Shown here in pieces: positions 10,615-21,378 of a DNA stretch of 64,000 nucleotides (position 1 is its first letter; the number at the start of each line of letters is the position of its first letter). The notes under the pieces are model-generated. The model was not told where the DNA came from. It saw only the letters and a list, made by a program, of their open reading frames with translations, and searched no databases. The position numbers and the translations under genes were made by a program. Origin of the DNA: Conoideocrella luteorostrata (taxonomy: Eukaryota; Ascomycota; Sordariomycetes; Hypocreales; Clavicipitaceae); contig JASWJB010000160.1 of the NCBI GenBank assembly GCA_032433595.1, positions 1-64,000 of the forward strand. Reading direction: 5' to 3'.

Positions 10615-12442
10615 TTAAACCATGCAGAGTCGCCCACTACTATCCTGCTTCCAACTCTCACTCCCAACTCCCGTCTTTGCGTACAACAGGCTCTCCGGGT
10701 CATACTTCCTCTTTATCCTCAATAATCTGTCGTAATTCTTTCCATAGAAACTTTCCCTCCAATTCTCATACATATGATTGGCCTCGTTCATGTACACCAT
10801 ACCCCCCGGTGTCGCAGCATCCATCATAGGTTGCAGTGTCTTCGCTGAGAACTCGTCCCGAGCCGCCATCTCCTTTGGTGTGGCGTTCCAATCCCAACCC
10901 CCAGCCGGGGCGCAGAGAATCATCCCATCCCGCCATGCGGGATGCATCGAGTTCTCCGGATGAGCTTGAGTAGACACATTGAAGGTGTCGCAGTAGAAGG
11001 GAGAGAAGGCTTGCACCTGCGAGACGTTGCGGAACATGGAAGTGACAACAGCGTTCGTAGAAGGGTTAGTTACAAGAGATCGAGGCACCAGCCGGCTGTT
11101 TGTGAAAGGAAAATACGCGGCGCGACCGTAGGGTGCTGGTCCAAAGTAGGTGTAGAAATGGTCGTAATAATTGGCGGAGACCTGAGGCTCGACGATGGGA
11201 GTGATGTTGCGTTGAGCAAGGTCAGAGAGAAAAGGTTTTAGCAAGCGATTAACGGCAGCAAGGTCGGAGCCAGGCATGGTACCAAATGCAGTAAGGGCAT
11301 TACTTCCGATAGAGTATGTGAATGAGCTACCGGTATCTAAGAAGTTGGGGAGAAGCGCATGAAAGGCCCCCACGGCATCCCAGTAGACATCGTTACCCAC
11401 GTGTGTGTCATTGAAGCTGAAGAGGGTACCTCCAACAATACTGTCGACATGTAGCCGAGCCGTCATCGAGAGGACCACGGCAAAAGTTCCTGCTCCTCCG
11501 CCAGTGAGGGCCCAGTAAAGGTCCTGGTTCTGGGAAGGTGTCGCCACCATGTGTTTTCCATCAGCTGTTACAACCTCCCATTCCAGTACGTTATCGGCAC
11601 CCATGCCGTGCGAGCTGGAGAGGATCGAGTGTCCACCGCCTTGAGTGTAGCCACCCACGATGCCGACGGTAGGACAGGTGCCGCCCACGATTCGATGGCC
11701 CGTGGAGTGAGCTAACTGGTAAGCCTCGAACCCTTCTACGCCGGCACCAAGCTTTGCGGCAGGCCCTCGATAGTAGGTGGCGTTGTAAGAGGGAATGTAT
11801 TCAGTGGTTTTGAGATTACGAGTCCAGAGGGACAAGCTGCCCTTCCCAGTGGATTTCCCCAGGTAACTATCCATGTTAGTAAAGCAACGGTAAAGATGGA
11901 GGAAGGGGAACCCACTCATGTCCAGTGTTCTTAATTACAATTCGAACGTTATGATTTTTTGCAAAGACAATTGCGCTCTTCACATCATGAGCCCCGGTGA
12001 CCTTGACAACGTAGCTAGCATAATTGCCCAGCTCACAAGGCCGGGAGGCATTGGTAAAAGGAACGCAAGAGTAGTTTTGAAAGTTCTGGCTAAGAATTTC
12101 ACCGGGAGAGTCGATGCTAATTTATGTTAATAATAATCCCCATGTGAGCAAGCGAGAGACTCACCGGCCGGGAACTGCTATGTCCCATGACTGCTTGAGA
12201 AGGCTACAAGCCGAAGCGTCGTACGCGTTAAACGGGCTGTGATGGCAAACACTAGCCTCAGGTATAGTAACAATCAAGTTTCCGTTGATAGTTTTGTTGA
12301 AAGAGGTCCAATCTTGAGCCTTCGGCCACGACGCATCCCCAGGAACAACACGGCACACGCGTGTACGGCCATGGACTGGTCCTCTTGCCAGAACCACGGC
12401 TATGGACGCCAGGCCAAGGAAGAGAAAAGACATGAGAGCCAT
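10615..12442 (-). CDS. Secreted FAD-linked oxidase of the berberine-bridge (BBE) family
   Basis: Three exons on the minus strand: 12442-12165, 12116-11916, 11866-10615, with introns of 48 and 49 bp, giving 576 aa. A signal peptide (residues 1 to about 19) is evident. The PP-loop around NTGHDYLGKSTGKGSL is reconstituted across intron 2 and provides the His that anchors FAD. GGTCPTVGIVGGYTQGGGH provides the Cys used for the second covalent bond in bicovalent BBE enzymes. The C-terminal YDPESLLY element is typical of the BBE domain. Such enzymes perform oxidative cyclisations, alcohol oxidations or C-C/C-O couplings. It is divergent from the Baeyer-Villiger gene, so probably co-regulated with the pathway. 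Its substrate is unknown; the signal peptide suggests a late step in the secretory path or outside the cell. Confidence 0.88.
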
Positions 12443-12929
12443 GGAATACTACGTTAAAGATGAGCAAAGAGTCAAGAACTCTTATTTCATGCTCATTTTG
12501 AAGATTTTATACTCGACCTGATCATAATCCTCCTCGGCCTTCATATCCGAATCTGTTCGTGCTGACGTGGGCGATGTTACCTCCAGAGCTCGATGCCTGC
12601 CAATCGCCACATGGCTAAATGAGCTATGCGCAGATCACCGCTGCAGCTAACACAAGCCGCAGTAGCTATAATTAGAAAGGTAAGGCTCGGCAAGGCGATC
12701 AACTGTGGTTGCGGCTCGAGTCCCAGCTCGGGGTATTTGGCTCGTCAGCTTGCGTCAGCAATGCCCCGAGTCCGAAGTCCCGGGCTTGGTCGTTAATAGA
12801 TGAAGGCAGCTGAAATATAAAATCCTACAGGATCGCTCAGCCGTTTGGGGGCTACTATTAGAGCCCAAGGATAATTCTGAACATTGGCCCATCATAGACG
12901 GAAATTGCCGGCACCTTTCTCAACACAGT
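12443..12929. promoter_or_regulatory. Divergent promoter of the BBE oxidase and Baeyer-Villiger genes
   Basis: A 487-bp region between two divergent starts. It has several CCGAG/CTCGG half-sites (for example around 12716-12785), but no perfect TCGN5CGR match that I could find. Confidence 0.5.
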
Positions 12930-14291
12930 ATGGAGGGAGCCAAGAATTTGCAGATGTCCCTTTCCCCTGATCGGCTGGGCGTTGCTCGTCTTACTGATGC
13001 GCAGGCAACGGATGCGCTGGAAGTCGCCAGCGAGCTGCTACAAAAGAACCATGACAAATGGCACATGTATTTCCAAGACATTGCCGGTCACAACCATATT
13101 CCGCACAGCTTGCTTACTGTTCTAGCAATGGGTGGTGGGCCCGATCAATTGCGACGAGCTTACGACGACGGCGAGATTTTGCAGCGCCCTCTACCTCCTT
13201 TGGCCGCAAAATCGGTCGGGGAATTGGAAGACCCTGACGTCTTTCTATCCCGCACGGTCAAGATTCCCGAATACACCAATTTTCTTGTTTTTTTCGAACG
13301 GAAGATCAAAGACAAAGGATGGAAGGCCGTCGTCAACGAGTACTGTTTCAGTGGCACTCCAATCGCGGAGGTTGTTTTCGCTCAGCTCTACGAAGGTCTC
13401 TATCACCCCATCATCCACCTGGGGTTCGGGATCGAGTTTAATTTGCCTAGCATCGTTGCCGAAGGCCTCGCCCAAGCAGCTTCCCACCATCCGGGTCTAG
13501 TCTGGACACCGTTTTTCCGCCGCAGTGAAGAATTGGCTCGCTCAGGATCCGTCCAGCCCAAACCGCTCATCCAGTTATACCATGCTGTTCGTGCCAACAA
13601 CAAGATTCGCGCCTCTTCCAGTCTTCAGGATGGCCCCTTTCGCGGACAGAGAATGGTGGAACGCGCATCCGACGAACTGGTCCCCATTGCAGCCCAATTC
13701 CAAGTGACTCCGGATACTCTAGAATGGGCTGCAGCAGAGGTCATCAGCTGCTCGGCATTTACGACCGCCGCTCAGAAACGCGGCAAAACTCCCAAAGTTG
13801 ATTTCTTCTATCTGCACATGGTCACCTCTGCTCTATTTGTATACATCATCATACACGAGGAGTGGATTTCTATTGAGAACAAAGTTCGTTTGTTGGAGTG
13901 GAAGGGGCGCATCGACTTGGCTTGGTACGCAGCCAATGGGGCACCAGAACTGCAAAAAAATGTCGTGGATGAATACAAGCCGACCCTGAGCAAGGGGATG
14001 GATTGGGTCACCTTGTACAAAGCTGCAAACGAGATCCACGATGATGGCCATATCATCAAGTTCATCAGGGCATTGAAAAATGGCGAAAATGTAGTCAAGC
14101 CATATGAAACGACGCCAAATGCAGAGGACCTTCCCATCGCGGGGGACATGTGGCTGAAGCTGGCACAACTATGCTATGATGGCACCGCGGAGATTGTCGA
14201 CGAACCCAATCGATTGCTGTCAAGAAAATGGGTTTTTGGTGCTGGCTTTGACCTCGCGTGGAAGGAAATTCCAGACGCTGCTGACTCCTGA
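12930..14291 (+). CDS. Questin-oxidase-type Baeyer-Villiger oxidase (anthraquinone ring cleavage)
   Basis: A 453-aa single-exon protein of the DUF4243/questin-oxidase family (AflY, MdpL, GedK group). Recognisable features are the early NHIPHSLLTVLAMGGGP segment followed by LRRAYD, the GGxxGxP-like context in the middle, and the late FxHHG-free, Trp-rich C-terminal repeats. These enzymes are cofactor-atypical Baeyer-Villiger oxygenases that open the central ring of an anthraquinone or anthrone to a benzophenone carboxylic acid, such as questin to desmethylsulochrin or chrysophanol to monodictyphenone. Length is normal for the family (about 430-460 aa). It begins a rightward pair with the methyltransferase at 15144. 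Its presence moves the predicted product from anthraquinone to benzophenone/xanthone. The start codon is the first ATG of the frame and is supported by the conserved N-terminus. Confidence 0.9.
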   Translation: MEGAKNLQMSLSPDRLGVARLTDAQATDALEVASELLQKNHDKWHMYFQDIAGHNHIPHSLLTVLAMGGGPDQLRRAYDDGEILQRPLPPLAAKSVGELEDPDVFLSRTVKIPEYTNFLVFFERKIKDKGWKAVVNEYCFSGTPIAEVVFAQLYEGLYHPIIHLGFGIEFNLPSIVAEGLAQAASHHPGLVWTPFFRRSEELARSGSVQPKPLIQLYHAVRANNKIRASSSLQDGPFRGQRMVERASDELVPIAAQFQVTPDTLEWAAAEVISCSAFTTAAQKRGKTPKVDFFYLHMVTSALFVYIIIHEEWISIENKVRLLEWKGRIDLAWYAANGAPELQKNVVDEYKPTLSKGMDWVTLYKAANEIHDDGHIIKFIRALKNGENVVKPYETTPNAEDLPIAGDMWLKLAQLCYDGTAEIVDEPNRLLSRKWVFGAGFDLAWKEIPDAADS

Positions 14292-15143
14292 CCATGTAGC
14301 TATTCATATTTACTCATTTATGCTAGACGTGTTTTTTTCTATGTATGCTGAAATAGGCGCACAGCAGTGTTCCATGAGGCATTATGAGACACCAGTGAAT
14401 GAGATCTGTTACGACAAACTCGAACACCTATATTTCTTGCTGCTACATAGCCGCATCGGGGTTATACACTAGTATTTCTGAGCACATTTTAACAGGGAAA
14501 TTGAAACGGCCTAAGCTTAATGTGATCCTAAGCATGAGGTCAATATCAATCCAAAGGACCGAGTTTCTCTCCATCTTTTATACGCAAATTATCCGTGTGC
14601 CACTTCATATCGGCGATATTTGGTTCAATATTGACCAGATAGCGCTTGTTCCACATTTATGCCATCAAAAAGTAGTATAGAAAACGGAGACACGGAAGGA
14701 GGTCCTTGAGTTCGGCTCTTAAAAATGAAGCATCTGAAGCCTCTGATGGACTTCGGAATTGCTTCCTCGACAACAGATTGACTAGCGACAAGAGGATCTT
14801 AGATGTACTTGATACCCCAGCAGAGTCCGCGGTCGCTTCAGAGTGGACACAAGGATTGTCCATAGTGGCAAGCCCTCATTCGTCCGCGTTCTCGGGGAAG
14901 CAGGATGGCCCGACAGTAGATTCCTTTTATTAGTTTACCCCGATCGGCGTGTTGGCTGTTGTCGCCACACGGAGCTTTTGGGCACCAAATCGCGCAAAAA
15001 ACGTGACTATGTCCAATTAATTCAAGTATCTGTGGAGTAGACATGTTATATCTGTCTGTCTAGTCACCTTCTGTGTCGTTGTACTTTTCTCAACCCTGAA
15101 TGCAGGCAGCACCTTTTGTTAGGCTCATCTTCATCAAGTCACA
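14292..15143 (+). promoter_or_regulatory. Intergenic region upstream of the methyltransferase, with one TCGN5CGG site
   Basis: No gene is supportable in these 852 bp. A TCG-CCACA-CGG element at 14962-14972 fits the loose AflR pattern TCGN5CGR, though not the strict consensus, about 170 bp before the methyltransferase ATG. Confidence 0.45.
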
Positions 15144-16073
15144 ATGACCACCACAAAACCAGATATTAAGATTTTTGCTCAGGATAAGGAATTCTGGACC
15201 AACTACTTCAAGGGTCGCCCCCAAGTTCCTGATTCCTTCTTCGATCGCATCTTCGCTTATCATGCCTCCCATGGCGGGGTCTTCGGTACGGTTCATGACG
15301 TTGGTGCTGGTAACGGGATACATTCTCAAAAATTACGCAATCGATTCGGCCACGTCATTGTATCAGACATAATCGACAAGAATGTCGAATTGGCCAGGGA
15401 CGGTCTCGGGACGGACGGGTATAGCTATCGCACGGCCAAACTTGAAGAAGCAGAGGACCTTGGCGTCGGCTCAGTAGACATGGTCTTTGCAACCAACGTA
15501 ATGCATTTTGCAGACCAGCAAGTAGCAATGGCCGCAATTACGCAGCAGTTAAAGTCTGGCGGGACGTTTGCCTGTGCTACGTTCGGAACGGCTCGGTTTG
15601 AGGATATCATTTTGCAGGACCTATGGCAGCGAATCAGCTACGAAGGTGGTCGGCAGCTATTGGCAAAGAAGGATGCGAAGGAAACTGAACAAACGATTCG
15701 CGTGATGGGGCGTACGGGCGAGGCAAACCTTGCACCACTGAACTCGGAGCATTTTCGCAACGGGGCCCAGAGGGTACATTTGAATATGTCCAGTGGAGGG
15801 ATTGTCAAGCTTATCCCGCCGGAGGAACTCCATCGAAACATGGAGCCAAAGCACACTGGCCCGTATGATGAGATTGTCTTTGAATCAGAGGAGGGTTGGA
15901 GTTTTGAGAAGGATTTGAACGGTGTGAAGGAGCACATCTGTTCGTTTCCGTTTGTGGTGGAGAATATGAGTGCATTTGAAGATCTTTTCCAAGAATTGGA
16001 CGAGTTGCTCGCGAACGGGCGTGTGGTACGAGGGTGGTTCCCCGCCCACATCATCTTGGCTACTCGTCGGTAA
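15144..16073 (+). CDS. Class I SAM-dependent methyltransferase
   Basis: A 309-aa single-exon protein with the Rossmann methyltransferase fold. Motif I is VHDVGAGNGIH (residues 50-60), an acidic residue follows in IVSDI, and the motif IV region reads SVDMVFATNVMHF. The arrangement resembles the trans-aconitate/CRG1-like fungal methyltransferase family, in which carboxylic acids are common acceptors. In tetrahydroxanthone and cryptosporioptide-type pathways a methyltransferase of this kind esterifies the monodictyphenone carboxylate before hydroxylation and ring closure. That is the role I infer here. It is unrelated to the AflS-like methyltransferase-fold regulator at 39854, whose SAM motif is degenerate. 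The first ATG in frame is used, and the N-terminal FAQDKEFWTNYFKGRPQ segment is typical of the family. Confidence 0.88.
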   Translation: MTTTKPDIKIFAQDKEFWTNYFKGRPQVPDSFFDRIFAYHASHGGVFGTVHDVGAGNGIHSQKLRNRFGHVIVSDIIDKNVELARDGLGTDGYSYRTAKLEEAEDLGVGSVDMVFATNVMHFADQQVAMAAITQQLKSGGTFACATFGTARFEDIILQDLWQRISYEGGRQLLAKKDAKETEQTIRVMGRTGEANLAPLNSEHFRNGAQRVHLNMSSGGIVKLIPPEELHRNMEPKHTGPYDEIVFESEEGWSFEKDLNGVKEHICSFPFVVENMSAFEDLFQELDELLANGRVVRGWFPAHIILATRR

Positions 16074-17290
16074 TTGGCGCAGAGTTTTGGTGTTGCAATG
16101 CTTGCCTGAGAGGAAATTCAGGTATAAATAACCGCCATAGCTCGTCAAATAAGCTACAAATCAAGCACGTTTGTTCACTGCAAGCATCAGATGTGTCACA
16201 GCTGTTCCAAGTGACGTTCTCTATTAATTATTCCAATCATCCTTATTTACCATTCGTACCGACCCAATATACATACGCTATTTATAATATGTATTAAAGA
16301 TACCAAGTATAGATCAGGTCTGTTAGAGCACTACCCAACTCAAGATCCAAGAACATAAATTTCCGATAAGTAGTTACTAATAATAAACTAGCCTCGACGG
16401 TATAGAGTTCCACAGAGACAGTATTTTCAAGTTGGTCATGTGGAACAGGGTGTTAATAAGGCGGACCATAAAATTTTAAAAGAAAGTATAAGCGTCGAGA
16501 GGCAGTTGACTAGTGAATCAAGTTTCAAATAACTTTCTGTTGTAGTGAAACTCCAGCTCGGAGTGTCTTTTAGCCCGTTAGTGACGATGCGCTCAACCGG
16601 CAGTCGGGCGAATTAAATTCTTTTGCTATAGAAAATGGGCAGTAACTAAAGTACCTCTAATTTACTAGGTCCGACTAGCTCCGCCCCCCGGGATTCTAGG
16701 AGTCAGTGCTGGCTTTCGGAATTATCAGACCCTTGTCTCAGTCGGCTCTCGCGTGCATGACGAGCGGAGAGATTGCTAGTACCATCGGCATAATTGTACG
16801 GCGTATTCGGGGGTAGATGGAAACGACCCGACTGACGGTGCATGTCCCTTGTCAGCATCGTCCAACCTGTAGTCTCGAATGCCGCAGCCTACCCTGTAGT
16901 AGGAATTAGCATCCCACGTTGCAAGGATTTTTTTCAGGTTCTTGTCAAAATGGGCATGTTGCTGGCTCTAAAGGGTGGATAATATAATATTACTGAAGTT
17001 TGGTCAAAGTTGAATTATTTAGTGCTTCATTTGCGTGCTCCTACCATGGTGGTTTAGTTAGTCGGATTTTTAATTAATGTGAAATATACGGAGTCATCAT
17101 TTTTTGTATGTGACGACGCGCGTTTCAACTGTCACAACCGTCGCCCATGTTCGTGGGAACAGTGTTGGTAGTCACGTAGAAAGCCATTTGGCTAACAATG
17201 CACTTCGTCAACATTCATCAATTTCATCTTCATACTCTGTCAATAGTTGGATAACTTCATTCCCTGAGACCAAATGTGGAGGCATTCAGT
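16074..17290. other. Intergenic, no gene recognised
   Basis: This 1.2-kb stretch lies between convergent genes and is AT-rich towards 16970-17100. Only short frames without motifs are present, and the longest one overlaps the end of the next gene on the opposite strand. Confidence 0.5.
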
Positions 17291-18890
17291 CTACGACCAG
17301 TCTCCATCTAACAAATCCTCCACCCGTTTCCCCTCCCGAATGTCTTGTTGAACCTCTTCAATAGTCCATGGCACAAACTTATGACCGGGCGGCATATTCG
17401 TATTCTCAAACTCACTGCCGCTTACCAGATGTGCATAAGCTTGCCCGTACTTTTCGTATGCGTAAGACTCGGGTTCGTGCTGGAACACCCATGTGGGAAA
17501 CCGAATGCGAACCTGCTTGGGGTCCTTCTGGATGGCGTCCCACTGAGTTGTGGACGCGTTCAGCAGCTGGGAGTTGACAAAGGCCATCTTCTGGACGCAA
17601 CTCGCGCGCTGGTACCGCAAGAGATTGTAAATTTTGGCTCCGAGAGGTGCTCCGCCTGCACCGCCGGTAGTTGCGAGCTGCAAGCAGGTCGCCAAGGTGA
17701 CGGCATCTTCAAGCGCGAGCGTGGCTCCGGCGGCGGAAGCCGGGACAGTCGAGTGTGCGCAGTCGCCGAGCTGCACGACGCGCCCGCTCTTTGAAGTCCA
17801 TTCGCGACGCAAGTTGCGCCAGAGCAGCGGCCAGTGGACGATGGATCCGCGAGGCGCACACCGAATGAGACCTTCGGCGGCTTCGTCCCAGTCGGGCACT
17901 CGCTGCAGCACCTTGAGCACCTCTTCCGGGTCGACATCTGGATCCCATGACTCTGTTGGATCATCGGTCCCTTCCAGAAGAAGGCTGTTGCGGGGGGTCA
18001 GACCAAACACGACCAGCTCGTCCGAGACAAAGAGGCCCAAGTGCATGCCGGGGCCGAGCCAGTATTCTTTACTCACGTTCCCGGGCCCCCATCGTTTCTG
18101 TATGGCGTCATTATTGGCAGCTAGCTCACGCGGATAAGCACAACGATAGACGGACATGCCACTCGATAGTGTGTCCAAGTGTTCACCCGCGACGAGCAAG
18201 TCCGAGCGGGAGCGGACGGCGTCTGCTGCCACGACGATGTGTGCAACCCGGATGGACCCGTCTTCAGTCACTACACCGCCCAAGCCGGCAGCTTCATCTT
18301 CAAAGTATCGGTCTACACGTTGGCCGTACTCGATGCGGAGCCCGATCTTGGCTACCTGGCGCAGAAGCATTTGGTAAAACTGCGTTCGGATCTGCACGGG
18401 TCCAACAAAGGGAGTGTTCTTACGCTTTGAGGCGTGCTCTGGGTCGTTGTAAGTTGGGTTTGAGGGGCCATAGATGACTTCGCCGTTGTGACGGACGTAG
18501 AAGGTAGGAGCATCAACCTTTTCCTCCTCAATTTCGCGATACATGTCTGGCCAGTGGCGCATGATGGCAACCGCAGAGGGCTGGATAATGATAAGGTCAC
18601 CTTCTTTAGATTAGTACTTTCATGCGGGAAAACAAGTCTCGAGCAGTGGCGAACATACCACTGAAGTTTGGGCCTGAGTTGCGCTCGAGGATGCCCACGA
18701 CATTGTGACCCTTTCTCCAGCACTCTAGTGCCGTCATGAGGCCGCCAAAGCCGGCACCGACAATCAAGACGTTTGTCTTAGTTTCCGGATGACGTTTAGG
18801 AAGCCCGTCAGTATCGCTGGATGCCCATTTCTCGGGATCGTAGTCATGCTTGTCACCTAGGATGGTGAATTTATGATTTTGTTGAGACAT
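17291..18890 (-). CDS. FAD-dependent monooxygenase A (aromatic hydroxylase type)
   Basis: Two exons, 18890-18659 and 18600-17291 (58-bp intron, branch GTACTAATC), encode 513 aa. An ADP-binding fold NVLIVGAGFGGLMTALE lies at residues 40-56, after an unusual N-terminal extension of about 38 residues. The second FAD motif is a GDCAHSTVPASAAGATL segment near residues 355-372. The family is salicylate-hydroxylase/PHBH-like (FAD_binding_3), cytosolic, NAD(P)H-dependent. In secalonic acid and neosartorin pathways, a flavin monooxygenase of this family hydroxylates the methylated benzophenone ortho or para to a phenol. That dearomatises the ring and allows oxa-Michael closure to the xanthone. This gene is a good candidate for that role, but gene H at 19595 is a competing one. 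A Met 27 bp upstream (18917) is an alternative start. Confidence 0.88.
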
Positions 18891-19594
18891 AGTGCATACA
18901 ATATCAGATAGGGACAACCTAATGATACAATAACAAGATGCTTGCGTAGAGATTATGAATTACCACATCGAGAGCTCCAAAAGTCACTCGTCCTGGTACT
19001 AGAAGCTCTCATGTCTATAAAATATAACGCTGAATTCGGACCGAATCAATGTCCCGAACCCGATATGAACAGATAACACTAGGACTACTACCGAGAATGT
19101 CACAATGTTCAAAGGATCTGCCGGCGTAATAGGTTCTGGTCGTTAGTGATAGTCACACAGAAACTGACCAATTGCCACATGACATCAGGTCTACGGCTGT
19201 CTCTACTGCATGTCCGTTTGCGCTGTCGTCACGTCTGACTATCATCCGGGAGACTTCGTCTTTCTACAGCGAGTTTGCCGACGTTCTACGGTACATTGAG
19301 TTGTTGTTCGTAAAATGCGACGAAGTATGAAACGTGCTGTTAAGGCCCCAACATGCGTGTAGAAAATCGCCTGAATAAATCAATATTCACTCCTAAGACT
19401 CAGGAGCCATAACATTACTGTCAAAATAACAGTCCTTTCCTTACTGGAATGCCAATTCTACTGGTGTTTCCTCTGTAGCTAGTAGATTCGTGCCATTGCT
19501 CCTAAGAGACCTACAATTACGCAGGAAAGTTAAATGAGTTGATAAATTTGACATTTCTGCTTCTCCTATAAACGAAACAGCCTTAATAGCGAAC
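18891..19594. other. Intergenic, no gene recognised
   Basis: About 700 bp between two minus-strand monooxygenase genes. It should contain the promoter of the 17291-18890 gene and the terminator of the next one. I found no strict AflR-type match. Confidence 0.5.
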
Positions 19595-20884
19595 TTAATG
19601 GTTTGCCCCGATGACCTGGCAGATCTTGGCTGGCCCGCCTTCATCGTATGATAACAACAAGCTCATCCAAGTCAGCGTCATCGCCGCTTTGGCCCGTGGA
19701 TGCACCTCATCCTCAAAAGCAACCAGGGACTTGTGTAGATCGTTTACAAAATCACATTTCTCGTCAGAATCATCATCAAACAACTTCTCAAGGCGTTCGG
19801 CTAGAGCCAAGCTATCCGCCATTGCCGTATTAACCCCTTTGCCAGCGAACGGGGTCATCAGATGCGCTGCATCACCCAACAGCACAATATTTTTGGTATG
19901 AGGGTATGGATACGGCTCCAGAGGTAGCATGTACAGTGCACTCGCGTTGACAGGAGCGTCGGTTGGCTGAGCTTCACAAGCAGCGGTGAGGAGCTGTTTA
20001 GCCTCGTCCGACCAGGTGGAGAAGAAGGCTGGGTCATTGAGAATGACATTTAAAAATTCCTTATGATTCTTGGGGAGAGCGGAAAGAAGCGGATCGGGAT
20101 TAAGTGCCAGGTCGGGTCCGAATTTGTCATCATGAGTCGAGTCTTGCGCCTCTTCTTGCGCAGCTTGACACTTGGAGTGGAGGAAAAGGTACAACCGGGC
20201 CGAGCCGTGAATTCCTCGCTGTGAGAGAATGACTTTGTTACCATCGCCGATTGAGACATATGTACCTCCACCAAGAAGCGTATCGAGATCAGGATGACTT
20301 TTAGAGAGGCTCGGAAGATCGAAAGTGACGGCACAGGCACCACTATAAACGGGCTTCGGCGCATTTGGAATGGCGGCCCGGACACGAGACCAGGCACCAT
20401 CAGCACCCACGATAAGGTCAAATGTCTCAGTGGTGGTAGATTTGCTGGTACTGGCCTGTAGTTGAACTGCGCCTTCTGTTGTTACTCCAAGAACCTTTGT
20501 GTTCCATTTGATGCGTTCCTCAGGGATTGCAGACAAAAGCAGCTGCGCCAATGCATTGCGTGAAATTTCAGGACGGCCCTGGCCGAGGTGGTCGAGAAAT
20601 ACTTTTCCGGTCTTATCGACGATAGTCGTTTGTTCAGTACAGCCGCTATCAATTTCGAGGAAGCGCTCGTAAAGACCACATGCTTTCACCACCTTGAGAC
20701 CATACTCTTCCTGCAGATCGAGATTACCGGAAGGTCGGTTCACATCTGTGGAATCGGGTCGTTCCCTTAGGTCAAATACCATAAAGTCAAAGGCATGTTT
20801 ACTCGCCGTCAAAAGGGCGGCCAAGGTCAACCCTGCTGGACCAGCGCCGATGATGGCAATTTTGAGAGACGATGGGGAATACAT
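19595..20884 (-). CDS. FAD-dependent monooxygenase B (TetX/kynurenine-monooxygenase-like)
   Basis: A 429-aa protein if translation starts at the Met at 20882-20884. The frame is open to 20989 (464 aa), so a longer N-terminus is possible. The chosen start places the dinucleotide-binding motif KIAIIGAGPAGLTLAALL at residues 8-25, as in related enzymes. The GD motif and flavin-binding loop appear as LLGDAAHLMTPFAGKGVN, with the typical GxGxN ending and following helix. The family hydroxylates or epoxidises aromatic and polyketide substrates. It is distinct in sequence from the monooxygenase at 17291-18890, so the cluster has two different flavin hydroxylases. Either could perform the xanthone-forming hydroxylation; the other may oxidise a later intermediate. 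Confidence 0.87.
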   Translation of the reverse strand: MYSPSSLKIAIIGAGPAGLTLAALLTASKHAFDFMVFDLRERPDSTDVNRPSGNLDLQEEYGLKVVKACGLYERFLEIDSGCTEQTTIVDKTGKVFLDHLGQGRPEISRNALAQLLLSAIPEERIKWNTKVLGVTTEGAVQLQASTSKSTTTETFDLIVGADGAWSRVRAAIPNAPKPVYSGACAVTFDLPSLSKSHPDLDTLLGGGTYVSIGDGNKVILSQRGIHGSARLYLFLHSKCQAAQEEAQDSTHDDKFGPDLALNPDPLLSALPKNHKEFLNVILNDPAFFSTWSDEAKQLLTAACEAQPTDAPVNASALYMLPLEPYPYPHTKNIVLLGDAAHLMTPFAGKGVNTAMADSLALAERLEKLFDDDSDEKCDFVNDLHKSLVAFEDEVHPRAKAAMTLTWMSLLLSYDEGGPAKICQVIGANH

Positions 20885-21378
20885 AATTTCGGAAGACGAG
20901 GCTTCTTTCCTGACTTTGGATCTTTCTGGACTGGTGTGGGCCAAGATGAGGTTAAGATCTGTGAAGAACCCCAAATTTATATGACTCAACGTTTGGAGCT
21001 GTCGGGACTTTAAACGCTCCGACGTTACATCTCACTCTACCTGCCCTAAAGGCAAGTGTCCGAAGGGCCAATCATCAATCCGCACGGGCAGAAACATGTA
21101 CACAGTAATGTATCTTACACTAGAACCGGCATATTGCTTTATACCACGCTATAAAATGACAATTTCCCATGATTTAGCTATGGCAGGCGAGTGTAGATTG
21201 ATTCATTGCGGCGCATGAGCTTTTTTTTTTCACGCTTTGTTTGTCAAGAGGATATATTGATTGGCAATTGAAGCATCAAAGTACTCGACTCATGGTCTTA
21301 TTTCCATATCCAACTTGCAGTTTTATCATATCACGGCATTTAATAATATCTCTGCGCCCCAGATCGGCCGATTCAATC
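20885..21378. other. Intergenic, no gene recognised
   Basis: About 490 bp between two minus-strand genes; a ten-base poly-T run is near 21221-21230. It presumably holds the monooxygenase B promoter. Confidence 0.45.

Noticed and set aside
17345..18477. Long plus-strand frames opposite the FAD monooxygenase
   Set aside because: GC-rich shadow frames antisense to a conserved gene.
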